Source: Tanytarsus gracilentus
Lineage: Eukaryota > Arthropoda > Insecta > Diptera > Chironomidae
Reading direction: 5' to 3'
Assembly (NCBI GenBank): GCA_038502055.1
Contig: JAXRKN010000018.1
Coordinates: 434,001-498,000 of the forward strand
DNA: 64,000 nt
The notes beneath the pieces were generated by a model, which was not told the DNA's origin, did not search any database, and worked only from the letters and a program-made list of their open reading frames with translations. Shown piece by piece: positions 1 to 11,192 of this stretch. The number at the start of each line of letters is the position of its first letter. Positions within the stretch are counted from its first letter, which is position 1. The position numbers were made by a program, and so were the translations under genes.

Positions 1-57
1 CATAGTGTCTCTGCCAGGAATCGAACCTGGGCCACCCGATATCGCGTCGGATTGCAC
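1..57 (-). other. tRNA-like 3' half (T-arm and anticodon-arm-like hairpin) inside the NACHT reading frame
   Basis: Read on the minus strand, this holds a perfect T-arm, CCAGGTTCGATTCCTGG, with a 5-bp stem and a box-B-like loop. Upstream is a 5-bp hairpin, TCCGA/TCGGG, with a 7-base loop, spaced like an anticodon arm. No D-arm or box A is present; that side is still protein-coding sequence. It is either a 5'-truncated tRNA-derived SINE or a tRNA-gene fragment. The frame stays open through it to the window edge. Confidence 0.6.
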
Positions 58-3000
58 TTTTAAACCTTTCTTTAAAATTTGAGGAAATATTTTAATCATA
101 TTCTGGTTTTTTGGTGTTATTGCTTGATAAATCGATATAAAAATATCGTTATAATATTTCTCTTTATTCTGAGGGTCAAGAGCGCATTCTAATGCAAATA
201 AATAAAATTTAGTTAAACCTGCTTTAAATGTTGTATGCAAAATTACACTCATGTTATCCTCACGGTCGCTATAAAATGCTAAAATCTTTTTTACAGCAGA
301 CTCAGGGTAAGTTTCTTTCATTTTCAAAAACTCTTCAACAAAAATCAAACTCAAGTCACAGCGATATCCTTGCAGTAAAATAATTTCAAAGATTTTTTCA
401 TCTTCTTTGTTTATTTTTTCATTTTGACTGAAAATTATTTCAATAAACTTTTCAGCAACTAAAAATTCTGGATAAGCTCGATGAATGAAAGTCGGTTCAT
501 TGTTTCTGAAATCAATCAAACCGACGCTGACAAGAATGCTCTTTAAATCTAAAAATTTGTCAAAATTGCTTTTGCTTGTATCGCGGTTCAAAATAAGAGA
601 AGCAATTTTTAAATGAGTTTCTTCAACATTAATTTTGCAAATTTTAACAATCATTTCTCTAATTTTACTTTCTTTAGTCGTTAACCTCAAATATTGAATG
701 TCGATAAATTCGCGAAATAATCCAGTGAGAGTCATTTCATCCGGAATTTCAGGAAATTTACCTTCAACTGGATAAATTTCGTCAATTTTGTGTTTGAATA
801 TTTCCGTCAACATTTTAAGTTGAAGCGGAATTCCAAGTAAATTTGTGTCAATGCTTAACGACCATTTTGAAATTAAATCACCAGAAAATTTTCGCAATTT
901 ATCTTCAAAATTTTGATCTCTGATTTTTAATGAAGATTTTTTTAAAATCCAATTAAAGAAAAACTTTTCTTGTTCCGGTGCTTCGATCGGTTTCAGGTGA
1001 TAAAAATCAAAATATTCAGATTGATCTTTAAATATTGCATTGAAATCTTCAGTTTTGCATTTTTTTAAATCTTCTAGAAGATTCGTCCGTGACGTCATGA
1101 CGTATTTTCTTTGAGCATTTGATGATTCGCTCATGATTTTATGAAAAACATTTTGTAAAAATTTTAAGTAAAATTGTCCTGAAATTTCATCAAATCCGTC
1201 GAGTAAAATTAAAACTTTACCTTCTTCATATAAATTTTCAAAAACTTTTTTCTCAAAATTGTTTTCAGTAAAATCGCAAAAAAGATTCACAAGATTTTTT
1301 TCACCTTTTCTTTCCCAATTTGCAAAAGCTTTAGCAAATTTTTCAGTTCCAAGTTCAACTTTTAAGACCCAAAAATTTTTATGAATTTTCTTAATCGCAA
1401 GACCTAATTTGGTGAGTTCGGTTGTTTTTCCCATGCCCGCAACTTCTTGAATTAAAATTGGTTTTCTCTTATGAGAATTAAAACTTTCGATAATTTTTTC
1501 AAGTTTTTGTTCATTTGTCTTTACGTCTATGTAAACTCTTTCAATGTTAAATTCTTCGTCAAAATTTGAATTTTTTATTTCACCGCCGAGTGAAAAATTT
1601 CCCTTTAAAATCTTAGCTAAAGTTTCATCATCTAAAATTTGTATAAACTGTGAAAGTGATTTAAGAATTTCTGAAAGTTTTAAATCTTCAGACTGAAATT
1701 TCACTTCAAGTTCGAAAATTTCATTTTGACATTCTTCTTCAAGTTGTTCAATGATTTTTCCATTTTTAGAAAATTTAATTGTCTTTGTGGATGATGAATC
1801 AAAATCAGCTGAAGTGACAACAAAAACCTTTTGAGGTTTTTCAATTAATCTTGAAAGTTCACTGATGAACTCAGCATCAATTTTAGAATTTTCAGCATCA
1901 ATTTTAGAATTTTCAGCATCAATTAAAAGAATTTCAAATTCATCGCAACTGTTTAAAATATTTTCTTTCTGATTGTCGAAAGAAATTTTGTTCATGAAAA
2001 TTAATTTTCCATTCTTAATTTCATCTTCACCATAAATCTGACAAATTGCTCTGCAGCCAAGTGAATTTAGATCTTTTGGCGTTATTAAAACGTTTACTTT
2101 TTTATCATCAACTTCTTTCTTCAACTCATTTATGAAATTATTTTTAAACTTCATTCTTTCTATTCTTCTAAACAGCTCAACTGAAATTCCACCCAGACAG
2201 CCAAAGTCAGAAAGTTTCTTAATTTCTTCAAACAGTTTTTTCAGCTCATCGTTGGTTACAGTTTGAACTTTACCGTTTTTAATTTTAAACAAATCTTCGA
2301 TTTTATATTGCGCCAATTCAGCTCTGTATTTATCGAATTTCAACTCTAAAAGAAGTTTTTTTATTTCTTTATCAACATCAGCGTGACTTGGTTGCTCAAT
2401 AGCAAAAGTAAAATCAGTGAAAAAATCTTTAATTTTTTCATCAATTTTATCACGACTTGGTTCTTCGATGGCGGCGGTTAAAACTTTAATTTTTTTATCA
2501 ATATTTGCATTATTTTTTTTATCAATTTCGTTTTTCTTAAACGCATAAAAACTTTCTCGGAAAGTTTCAAAGAATTTTTGGTTATTTTCATCCTCAACGT
2601 TAATTTTGAACCTTTTGCCAAATTTTTTAGTCACTAAGACTTCGTCGGAACTTTCATCCTTAACAAAATAAATTCGGCCGTAATTTTCTTTGTTTGTTTC
2701 AGTTTCAACTTTTGGATAAATTTCAAAACTGCATTCGTGCACCAAGATTTTATCGTTTAGTTTAAATGGAAGAATTTTGTTTGTTAAATAAAACAAATTT
2801 TTGCGTTTTAAATTTTCCTCGAGATAGCACGAAAAAAATGCCATTAAAGAATCCTTGTTGCCGATATTCAGCAGCTCTCCAAAATTAATTGTTTTTCCTT
2901 TTGTTACCTCATCTGCATGTTTTATTTGCACGCGAATCTCGACTCTTTCACCATTTTTATTAATGAAGCTTAGGACGACATCATCAAATTTTTTCGAGCC

Positions 3001-3189
3001 AGCATTCGAATATAATTCAAAGTTTTCGATGCCATGTTGATGCAGCATGCAAAGTTGAAGAACTGGAAATAATTTTTCAAAATCTTTACCATGATCTCCA
3101 GTCTTTGTGGCTTTCACTCGTCGCGATTTATATTGGACATGAACATTTTTCTCTTCAGTGCTGGTTGCTTCCATGGGCGTGGCAGACAT
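1..3189 (-). CDS. NACHT-type STAND NTPase with N-terminal nuclease-like segment (partial)
   Basis: An uninterrupted reading frame of at least 1063 codons runs off the left edge. I read every codon on the minus strand and found no stop. The start is the ATG at 3189, followed by MSATPMEATS. Residues about 30-95 carry GDHGKDFEK, then FDDVVLSF, then VQIKHAD. This D...QxK spacing is what PD-(D/E)XK nuclease-like domains show, including the bacterial DUF4297/Cap4 group. The P-loop VAGMGKTTE lies near residue 585 and Walker B LILLDGFDEI near residue 659, followed by MTSRTNL and a helical C-terminal region. It is a clear paralogue of the protein at 15176-19441 (for example GTEKFAKAFANW against GTEKFLKAFEAW). 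A 21-bp tandem duplication at about 1877-1921 repeats KIDAENS. Homology ends near base 60, where tRNA-like sequence starts. NACHT ATPases of this class are oligomerising sensors. The sensor role is known for the class; the nuclease function here is inferred. Confidence 0.85.
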   Translation of the reverse strand, partial: MSATPMEATSTEEKNVHVQYKSRRVKATKTGDHGKDFEKLFPVLQLCMLHQHGIENFELYSNAGSKKFDDVVLSFINKNGERVEIRVQIKHADEVTKGKTINFGELLNIGNKDSLMAFFSCYLEENLKRKNLFYLTNKILPFKLNDKILVHECSFEIYPKVETETNKENYGRIYFVKDESSDEVLVTKKFGKRFKINVEDENNQKFFETFRESFYAFKKNEIDKKNNANIDKKIKVLTAAIEEPSRDKIDEKIKDFFTDFTFAIEQPSHADVDKEIKKLLLELKFDKYRAELAQYKIEDLFKIKNGKVQTVTNDELKKLFEEIKKLSDFGCLGGISVELFRRIERMKFKNNFINELKKEVDDKKVNVLITPKDLNSLGCRAICQIYGEDEIKNGKLIFMNKISFDNQKENILNSCDEFEILLIDAENSKIDAENSKIDAEFISELSRLIEKPQKVFVVTSADFDSSSTKTIKFSKNGKIIEQLEEECQNEIFELEVKFQSEDLKLSEILKSLSQFIQILDDETLAKILKGNFSLGGEIKNSNFDEEFNIERVYIDVKTNEQKLEKIIESFNSHKRKPILIQEVAGMGKTTELTKLGLAIKKIHKNFWVLKVELGTEKFAKAFANWERKGEKNLVNLFCDFTENNFEKKVFENLYEEGKVLILLDGFDEISGQFYLKFLQNVFHKIMSESSNAQRKYVMTSRTNLLEDLKKCKTEDFNAIFKDQSEYFDFYHLKPIEAPEQEKFFFNWILKKSSLKIRDQNFEDKLRKFSGDLISKWSLSIDTNLLGIPLQLKMLTEIFKHKIDEIYPVEGKFPEIPDEMTLTGLFREFIDIQYLRLTTKESKIREMIVKICKINVEETHLKIASLILNRDTSKSNFDKFLDLKSILVSVGLIDFRNNEPTFIHRAYPEFLVAEKFIEIIFSQNEKINKEDEKIFEIILLQGYRCDLSLIFVEEFLKMKETYPESAVKKILAFYSDREDNMSVILHTTFKAGLTKFYLFALECALDPQNKEKYYNDIFISIYQAITPKNQNMIKIFPQILKKGLKVQSDAISGGPGSIPGRDTM

Positions 3190-3599
3190 TTTTAGACTCA
3201 AATTGTTGCAATTTTTTCTGGTTTTTTTCCCCCTGAGGGTAAACAAAACAAATTTTTTTTTAAATATTCTTTTTATAGTGTTATAGTGTGTTTTTAGTAA
3301 TAAATTTAATATCATCGTGTTGTTAAGTCGTCAGTTCATTGAGAAAACATCGAAACTTTGGAGGGTCGTAGGGGGGTCCAGAAGGGTCAGCCCCAATTTT
3401 TTTTGCAGATTCGGACTCAGGGAGCCCTAATCTACAAGAATCCATCAAAAAAAGTACAAAAAAAAGATGGCCCAGGAAACGCAAGTTTAGCCGAAAAAAT
3501 ATAAAAGTTTTAAGACAAGAGAGCAAAGCATTGATTAATCTCTCGTTCGACCATTGGCCGAATGATTCTTCCAAATAAAAATTATTTTCTCAAATGGTA

Positions 3600-4425
3600 A
3601 AAACCGCGATTCGTGTGCTAACATATATTTTGAGTGTAACCCGCGAGGTGGTGTAACACTTATATGCCCTAATTTTCGTCTGTCCATCCGTCCATCCGTT
3701 CCATCGAGATCTCAGCCCCTGGACCAGCTAGAGATTTCAGGAGATGGTAGCTCTGAGGGTCTATATTAGCCAATTTTAGGAATTGTCTAATTGGAAAAAT
3801 TTTCAAGTCAAATAAATTTTCTTTTAAGGAAAATGAAAGACTAAAACAATTAAAATGTTTGAAAAGTTAGCAATAGAATTTTTAGCGAAACCCACCAAAG
3901 TGGGGAACGCTTATATGCTCGATATTCCGTCCATCCGTGTCAGTCACACACCCTCTCCCAGACTACCTAGAGACTTCGGGTTTTCGCTAAAAGATTACTG
4001 TTATGTCGAGGATAATGCATCACAAATTAGTTTTGCTGACCGCCCTCCGGAGAAGTCACATTAATTAAATTAAGTTTTCATACAGAGAAAATGTGTGAGA
4101 GGGTATTTGTGAGAGCATGAGAGTAAGAATAAAGAGCGAGAGAGTAAGAAAGGAGAGAGAGAGAGAGTCTTTGGTGAAGTTTTTAGGGAAGTGTTGAGGA
4201 AGTTTTGGGCATGTGTTAGGGAAGTTTTGGGGAAGTCATTTGGGGAAGTTTAAGGGAGGTCTTTACAAGAAAAAAAATTAAGAATTTCTTTTTTAAAACA
4301 AATTTCCGAACTAAGTCCCCAAAACTTTCTCGTTTTAAATAATTGGATCAAATGCTAAACCCAAGTATGGTGGGTTGCGCCTGCAACACCCACGTGTGGG
4401 TTTTGTCTTACTTGTTACAATATTT
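3600..4425. repeat. Interspersed repeat family A, copy 1 (rearranged)
   Basis: It shares blocks with 8455-8690 and 32033-32569. These include the 'cttatatgccc...ccgtccatccgt' stretch, 'gtagctctgagggtct' and a terminal palindrome ACCCACGTGTGGGT at about 4388. Two start-like blocks (about 3636 and 3888, the second with CCCACCAAAGTGGGG) suggest two overlapping copies. No coding capacity was recognised. A purine-rich simple stretch (GAGA runs, then GGGAAGTTTT repeats) fills 4125-4260. Confidence 0.5.
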
Positions 4426-4624
4426 TCAGGTAGTAAAATTTAGTACTGATAGAAAAAACTATGGTTGTATTGGTGACAGCTTTGAAAATTTTCTTTTTTA
4501 AAAATTTAAGTGGTTTCAACTGGAATGCTAAATTTTTTAAGCTGTCGAAAATTGTCGAAATAATTTTAATTGATTGAAAGTTAAATAATGTAAGCACAAT
4601 ATTTTGATTTCCAGGATTTGCACT

Positions 4625-4985
4625 TAAGAACTACGGCAGAGAATGATTTTTGTGTTAGTGTTAGTGAGAAAAATTTTTCAAAATGAAAATGAAAATTTTA
4701 CTGGAAAACTTAAGTGAATCGGAAAACTAATATGATGTCGAAAATGGTCGGAAAAAGTGGATGCGTTTTGATACCAAACATGTCCCAAAAAGTTTATTTT
4801 TCAAAATTCTCTGCCACAAGTTAGTCAAAGTACGGCAGAGAAGGTCTCAAACTTTGAGAGGGAATAACTCGAAAAATAAAAGGTGTCGAAAAAAACTAAT
4901 TGCATGTCGAAAATAGTCGGAAAAATGTCCATAAAATCCCTTCTCTCCCACCCGATTGGTGATACCTCTCTGCCGTAGTTCCTTG
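4625..4985. repeat. Short inverted-repeat element with CTACGGCAGAG ends
   Basis: The left end AAGAACTACGGCAGAGA and the right end (TCTCTGCCGTAGTTCCTT) are inverted copies about 360 bp apart. A third partial copy (GTACGGCAGAGAAGG) lies inside at about 4832. The block TGTCGAAAAT(A/G)GTCGGAAAAA occurs twice. The interior is non-coding. It is probably a non-autonomous DNA element; no target duplication could be fixed. Confidence 0.45.
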
Positions 4986-5751
4986 AGACTGTTTGGATCA
5001 GCCAAAATTTTTAAATTCAACTTCATACTCACATTCTCACGCCAAGGCCAAATCCTATGTCTGTGTACTGTTTTCCGTTATCGGTTGCCGGCTATGATGA
5101 AATGGAATAAAAAAAAATTTTAAGTTATTATAATTAACTAAATAATATTTAATTCTAAATTTTAAATCTTAATTAGAAATATTTTTTTTAATTTACATTA
5201 TTTTTTGATGTAAGTCGGTCGATTAAAAATTTTTATTCAAAATTTGACGGTTTTGAATTTTTTAATGCGCTTTAATTTTTACAAATTCACTATATTAACT
5301 GCCACTTCAAATTTTTCTGATAATAATTTTATGCTTTATAAAACTCAACCACTTTCTTCAACGTTCGCTTACGATATGAGAGAAAAAAATAAAATATTTT
5401 TTGGTTCCACACAAGAGAAGAGAAAAAAATCGAGCAAATTTATGTATTTTATTTTAAAAGAGAGAAAAATCGTTTTATGTATAGAACAACTGAGTCTCAT
5501 GATGCGATCATGATTTATTTTTAGATTTTTTTCTATTTCACCATTTGACGTAATTTTTTTAATACCTTCTATCGTTATCTCTATTTAAAAACTTAATGGA
5601 TTTTTTTATCTATTACTCAATATAATAAAAATTGTCCAAAAAATTAATTTCCACGCTCGGTTTCTTTCGATTGGCACAAATAAATGCGATTGGCGGGCAT
5701 AAAGTTGAGTAAAATTGCCATAATGTTCATTTTTTAGAACAATTATTTTAT

Positions 5752-5819
5752 CCAGGGATGAGAACTCCATAATTTTGCGGCCACTTACGGCCTAAAAAAA
5801 TCGGAGTTCTCATCCCTGG
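5752..5819. mobile_element. 68-bp hAT-like MITE
   Basis: A perfect 17-bp inverted terminal repeat, CCAGGGATGAGAACTCC, flanks about 34 bp. The element is flanked by TATTTTAT on the left and GATTTTAT on the right, a 7-of-8 match to an 8-bp target duplication as hAT elements make. It is related in its ends to the large element at 31659-34054. Confidence 0.75.
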
Positions 5820-6334
5820 GATTTTATTTGCTTAAATTACGTAAGGTTTAAATTCTTAATTATTTAATCATTTGAGTACGCAAGCACAAGCAACAAAAAT
5901 TTAATCCTCACAATTTGAATTAACGAATAAGTAATGAATTAAAATTCACCTTTTTCTTGTAAAGACAATCATACACGTTCAACCAACCTCTATCCCAAAA
6001 ATTTGAACCAAAAATTATTAGTTTAAAAATGTAAAATGAGAAGAAAAAATTTCAAATTATTAAAATAGTTCTAAATACCTTAAGTAACCATTTTAAATTA
6101 ATTTATTAAATGCACATGATTTTTATTTTAAAAAAGTGAGTGATTATAAAAAATTTTAGTTTTCTTCTTATTTTTTTAACTGACACAATTTCTGATTTCA
6201 TGCGTGAAACTTTTATTTTGCGTGTTTTTTTTCGCAACGTCTAAGAATAAAATTTATTTCGTTAATGAATCACGAAACTTTAAAAGAAACGAATACAAAA
6301 TAAACATACAAAATCATTTGGATTTTTCAAATAA

Positions 6335-6453
6335 CAGAGATTGTCCATCTGTTCATTGTAATCGAGTAAAAATTAATTACATTTTCATTTAAAACTCATG
6401 AAATTCCCCAAAATTAGAAAACATTTATTTTTTTTTGTAATATTCAATCTCAC
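6335..6453. mobile_element. Degenerate CAGAGATGGGCAATTAC-type MITE
   Basis: It starts CAGAGATTGTCCAT. It carries the family signature 'attgtaatcgagtaaaaatta', the 'acattttcat...aaaactcatg' block and 'gtaatattcaatctcact' at the far end. It is more decayed than the copies at 12996, 48988 and 49458. Confidence 0.5.
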
Positions 6454-8454
6454 TCAAATAATAAAAATTTACTTCTTAAAATATATAAATTCAATTTTTA
6501 AATATTTCTAAATTTTAAAGAATAATTTTGAATTTATTTATTTTTTTTTTAAAATTTTATAATCTTGAGGAAGAATTTTTGGGTGCTGTTAACGATGACA
6601 AAATTGAGTGTGTGGAAGTATTTGAATAAATTTGATTGGAATGAGTTTTATAATGAAGCATCTAATGATGAAATTCCTAAATAAATTTTTGATAAGACTT
6701 CAACTTTTTAAACTCGTTTTTTAATACTTTGTCAAACGACATTCTTTAAAATATATTTTTTATAATTCTCGATGTTTGAAATTTTTAAATTCAACTTCAT
6801 ACTCACATTCTCACGCCAAGGCCAAATCCTGTGTTTGTGTACCGTTGTGCGCTATCAGTTGCCGGCTATGATGAAATGGAATAAAAAAATTTTAAGTTAA
6901 AATAATTAACTAAATAATATTTAATTCTAAATTTTAAATTTTAATTAGAATAAATTTTTTAATTTACATTATTTAATAATGTAAGTCGATCGATTAAAGG
7001 ATTAAGATTTAAAGGTTTATAGTTTTAATTTTTTTATTCTTTTTAATGCTATGATAATATTTTATGCTTTTATAAAACTCAACCGCTTTCTTCAACGTTC
7101 GCTTACGATGTGAGAGAAGAAAATAAAATATTTTTTGGTTCCACACAAGAGAAAAGAAAAAAAATCGACCAAATTTATGTATTTTATTTTAAAAGAGAGA
7201 AAAATCGTTTCATGTATAGAGCAACTGAGTCTCATGATGCGATCATGATTTATTTTTAGATTTTTATTTATTTCATTGAAAGTATTTGAATAAATTTGAT
7301 TGTATTGAGTTTTATAATGAAATGTCTAATGATGAAATTCCTAAATAAATTTTTGATAAGACTTTCAACTTTATAAAACTTTTTTAATCTCATTAAAAAT
7401 AATTCTAATTACAACGCATCATCAATGATATAAATATAAAATTATTTGATTTTTCTAAATATCAAATTACATTCTTAAAATATTTTTTAATTCAATTTTT
7501 GATAAAGTCTATTTTTCAATTTTTCCTAACTCACTCAAATTTAAATTCAATTTTCATACTCACATTCTCACGCCAAGGCCAAATCCTATGTCTGTGTACT
7601 GTTTTCCGTTATCGGTTGCCGGCTATGATGAAATGGAATAAGAAAAAAATTTTAAGTTAAAAAATTAACCAAATAATATTTAATTTTAAATTTTAAATCT
7701 TAATTAGAAATATTTTTTATTTAATTTACATTTAAATTTTTTTGATGTAAATCGGTCGATTAAAAAATTTTATTCAAAATTTGACGGAGATGTTTTAATT
7801 TCTTTGACAAAATATTTTAAAGGTCTTGAATTTTTTATTTTTTTTATTCTTTTTAATGCGCTTTAATTTTTACAAATTCACTAAATTAACTGCCACTTCA
7901 AATTTTTCTGATAATATTTTATGCTTTATAAAACTCAACCGCTTTCTTCAACGTCCGCTTACGATATGAGAGAAAAAAAAAATATTTTTTGGATCCACAC
8001 AAAAGCAGAGAAAAAAATCGACCAAATTTATGTTTTTTATTTTAAAAGAGAAAAATCGTTTCATGTATAGAGCAACTGAGTCTCATGATGCGATCATGAT
8101 TTATTTATAGATTTTTTCTATTTCACCATTTGACGTAATTTTTTTTAAGTATTTAAAACTATAAAAAGTTAATTTTTAATACCTTCTATAGATATTCCCA
8201 AAATTAGAATACATTTCATGTATTTTTTTTTCAAAATCCAATCTCAGTCAAATAATAAACATTTATTTTTTACTTCTTAAAATATATAAATTAATTATTT
8301 AGAAATTTCTAAATTTTAAAGATTAATTTTGAATTTAATTGATTTTTTTTAAAATTTTATAATCTTGAGGAAGAATTTTTGGGTTAACGATGACAAAATT
8401 GAGTGTGTGATGAAATTCTTAAATAAATTTTTGATAAAACTTCAACTTTTTAAA

Positions 8455-8690
8455 CTCATGACCACAGGTCGGGCCACGGACAGCCAAAATGTCCATTTTT
8501 CATACATATTTTCTCTTATATGGCTTCATGTACCTCGTTGAACTCGTACCAAAAAGCCAAAAAAAGGAAGCCGTTTTTGGGAAGCTAAAGGAGAAGCCAA
8601 AAGGGAAACCAGAAGGGGAAGCCAATACTGATCTGTTACAAGTTGGTTACACGGCAACTCCCACGTGTGGGTTTGAATTTTTTTTTTAAA
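8455..8690. repeat. Interspersed repeat family A, copy 2 (short)
   Basis: It begins 'catgaccacaggtcgggcca'. It shares 'ttttcatacatattttctct' and 'tatggcttcatg...gttgaactcgta' with the copy at 32166-32560, and ends in the palindrome CCCACGTGTGGG followed by TTTG. The purine-rich interior gives a short open frame that I do not regard as a gene. Confidence 0.5.
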
Positions 8691-9953
8691 ATGTTAATGA
8701 ATAAACTCAGAATAGAGAAGCGCTTTTTCAACACTAATTTTTTAAGTTCTGAGCTGCGAGCAAAATATATAAAAATAAGAGCGCGAGCGTAACGTCAACA
8801 TTGTGCGAGAGTAAAATTCTCTTTCTCTCTTGCAAAAGATTTGAATTTTAATAGAAATCGAAATGATTTCATTATATGACGAAATAATTTTTTTAATAAA
8901 AAAATTTTCCCGGTAAAAAATTTATTTTAATTCAATCAAATATTTGAGGATAATTTTGTTTTATTCTAAAATTGTATGATAAATTAAAAATATATTTTTA
9001 AATAAACCGATCTCAAAAATTCTTTAAAATTTAATTTTACTTTTTAAAAAATTTCAAATATTTTCTCATTAAAATAAATTAAAAAAAATTAAAGTTTGAC
9101 TTACGTCAGATAAATGCACAAATTAATAATATTTAAGAATCTAATCACTTCTAGGTTATGATCTTGAATATAAAAATATATTTCTGAACGAACACGTGTT
9201 TTCTGCTGCACGATCAAAAACGAAATGAGCGAAGAAGAGAGAAAATATTTTTGAGAGTTTTCAATATTCTGTGTGTGGAGTCAAAAATTGGTGTCAAGAA
9301 GAAGAAGAAAATTAGTGAGATCACGCTAAAGTAAACAAATCAGCTCACATCCAAAAAATATTTCCCATGACTCATTGAAAATTTGTCGATTTGCTGAAAA
9401 ATTAAAAATTAAATTTGTTTTCATAAAAATTTATTTTTATTTCAATTTCGTATAAAAATAAAAATAAATAAATTATTTTTTAGAGTGCTCTAAATTTATG
9501 AGCTGAGGTAATAGAACTGACAATGTTAAGATCTCAGGAATGTCAGAACCAAGCTTACAAAATAAACAGTTTTTATTATAATGTTTAATTATTTTTTCAT
9601 TCACTAAAGATTTATTTTTTAAACTCTCAACTTGAAGCTGAAACTGTTCAGTATATTCATTTCTATTTTTATAAACAACACGTGACACAAAAATATTATG
9701 AAACATTTTAATTAAATTTGTAAAAATTAATCTTTCATGAGAAATAATCTTTATTTTAAGTAAAAGAAGCTGAATAAATTAATTAAAATTTAAAAATTAT
9801 TTCTCAAATGTTTTTATCGAGAAAGTTGTTCCGCTTACCGATAATTTAATGTCGTTTCCTAGATCAACTTTTTTTAAACTTTTAACTCATTTACATTTCC
9901 TTTAAACATTATTAAATCAGCGAAAATTCATTCGAAAATTTAAACTCTTCAAA
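8691..9953. other. Intergenic, no gene recognised
   Basis: AT-rich DNA. A 77-codon minus-strand frame at 9473-9706 has no signal peptide, domain or homologue in the window and is not called. The 100 bp before 9954 may hold the promoter of the downstream gene, but I see no clear TATA box. Confidence 0.5.
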
Positions 9954-11192
9954 ATGAGTCGATTTTTAATATTTCTCCAATTTTTATTAATTTTGAAAGT
10001 TTCAAAAGCTGCCAACGTGTCGCAAATTGAGTTTGAACTTTCAAAATCTTTTAACGAGCTAATCAAGCATGAAATTAAGATTTCAAAATTAATTTTATCA
10101 TGCAACAAAATCGCAGAAATTGCAGCTAAAAATTTGAAGGCTTCAAATCTTCCAATAGATTTTTTGAACAGCTTTAGCGACTTCGTGATGGTCACAGAAG
10201 ACATTCAGACGATAAGTAACTTTGAAAAATTGGTGACGTGCAAAACTGCTAACGTTTGTGACTGTGAAATTTATCAAATTTTCTTAATTGGATGTCAAAT
10301 TGAGCAAGTTGAAAACTTAATGAATTTTGCAGTCGAAAATTCAACAAAATTTTACGAAAGTCGTTTGAGAATTTTAAATCATTTCACGTTGAACTTTCGA
10401 ACTTTACAAAATATATGGACAAAAGAATTCCTCGTGTTGACTTTCTTCAATCGATCTTTAACAATTTTGAGTGAATTTGGAAATTATTTTAAACTTCTTG
10501 GAACTGTTCGAACTTTTCTAATTGACATGAAAGATTTTCTCACTGCAGATGTGGAAATTTTGAAATGTCAAGTCACAAATACAACTTTTAAACTTGATGG
10601 CGATCAAATTGATGACAATTTGAGAAGTTTTGAACAAAAACTTTTAAACCTGACTTTAATAGCTTGGGACAAAGTCAACATTTCATTAAACACTGTTTCA
10701 AGTGCAAGAAAAGTTTCTTCATCTGCCGCACAAAAAATTCCACTCCAAGGACTATCAGATACTTTTAAACAAACTTCAACAGCTGACAATCATTCGCCGA
10801 AACTTAAATGGCCTCACATTCCCGACACATCTGGAGCATCTGGCAAATTTTTGAGAGTCCGAACATGTCAAGAGAAAAAAAAATCTTTTGGATTCACTTC
10901 AAAACGTGCTGTCACGAATCAAACACAAATTCAAAAGAATCTCGACGATTTAAGTGCTGCATCTAAAGTCACGTCGAAAAATGTCCAAAATTCAAAACCA
11001 AGAAAAGTTCGCTCAACTTCAAATGACATCGCAGACGTCATCAATGCCACAAATAATGTCATAAACTTTTACAATCTTTATCTCACTGAAATAAGTTCAG
11101 CAATTTCCAAAGTCAACGAAATTTCTCAAATTTCTACTCTCTCTCTTTGTGGAGCTTTTCAAGAAGTTTTCTCATCGACTTCTTACATGTAG
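9954..11192 (+). CDS. Secreted protein, 5' portion of a transposon-split lectin-like gene
   Basis: The 412-codon frame begins with a strong signal peptide (MSRFLIFLQFLLILKVSKA). It continues as a helical region with repeated F/L-rich segments, a few cysteines (CNK, CKTANVCDC) and a basic Ser/Thr-rich stretch around residues 285-360. I do not recognise a named domain. The stop codon TAG is supplied by the first bases of a hAT-type element inserted after the codons for TSYM. Without the insertion and one target duplication, the frame continues directly into the two C-type-lectin-like domains at 11953-12714. The intact gene was therefore probably one secreted protein of about 670 residues with a C-terminal recognition module. 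Whether the truncated product is made is unknown. Confidence 0.75.
   Translation: MSRFLIFLQFLLILKVSKAANVSQIEFELSKSFNELIKHEIKISKLILSCNKIAEIAAKNLKASNLPIDFLNSFSDFVMVTEDIQTISNFEKLVTCKTANVCDCEIYQIFLIGCQIEQVENLMNFAVENSTKFYESRLRILNHFTLNFRTLQNIWTKEFLVLTFFNRSLTILSEFGNYFKLLGTVRTFLIDMKDFLTADVEILKCQVTNTTFKLDGDQIDDNLRSFEQKLLNLTLIAWDKVNISLNTVSSARKVSSSAAQKIPLQGLSDTFKQTSTADNHSPKLKWPHIPDTSGASGKFLRVRTCQEKKKSFGFTSKRAVTNQTQIQKNLDDLSAASKVTSKNVQNSKPRKVRSTSNDIADVINATNNVINFYNLYLTEISSAISKVNEISQISTLSLCGAFQEVFSSTSYM

Larger units (their letters stand above)
5014..8455. repeat. Array of three related, partly deleted 0.5-1.7 kb repeat copies
   Basis: A distinctive block beginning 'cttcatactcacattctcac' and running to 'gaaatggaata' occurs at about 5022, 6789 and 7553. 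Each copy is followed by AT-rich filler and then by 'gagtctcatgatgcgatcat' at about 5492, 7229 and 8079. Downstream blocks ('cttgaggaagaatttttggg' at about 6565 and 8363, and 'aaataaatttttgataa') also recur. This is therefore a tandem segmental repeat with internal deletions. Short open frames inside repeat with the unit and look like chance. I see no gene here. Confidence 0.6.

Noticed and set aside
5244..5513. 89-codon frame in the segmental repeat
   Set aside because: The related copies at about 7050 and 7850 break the frame, so it is not under coding constraint.
9473..9706. 77-codon minus-strand frame
   Set aside because: No signal peptide, motif or splice partner, and it lies in AT-rich DNA where such frames arise by chance.
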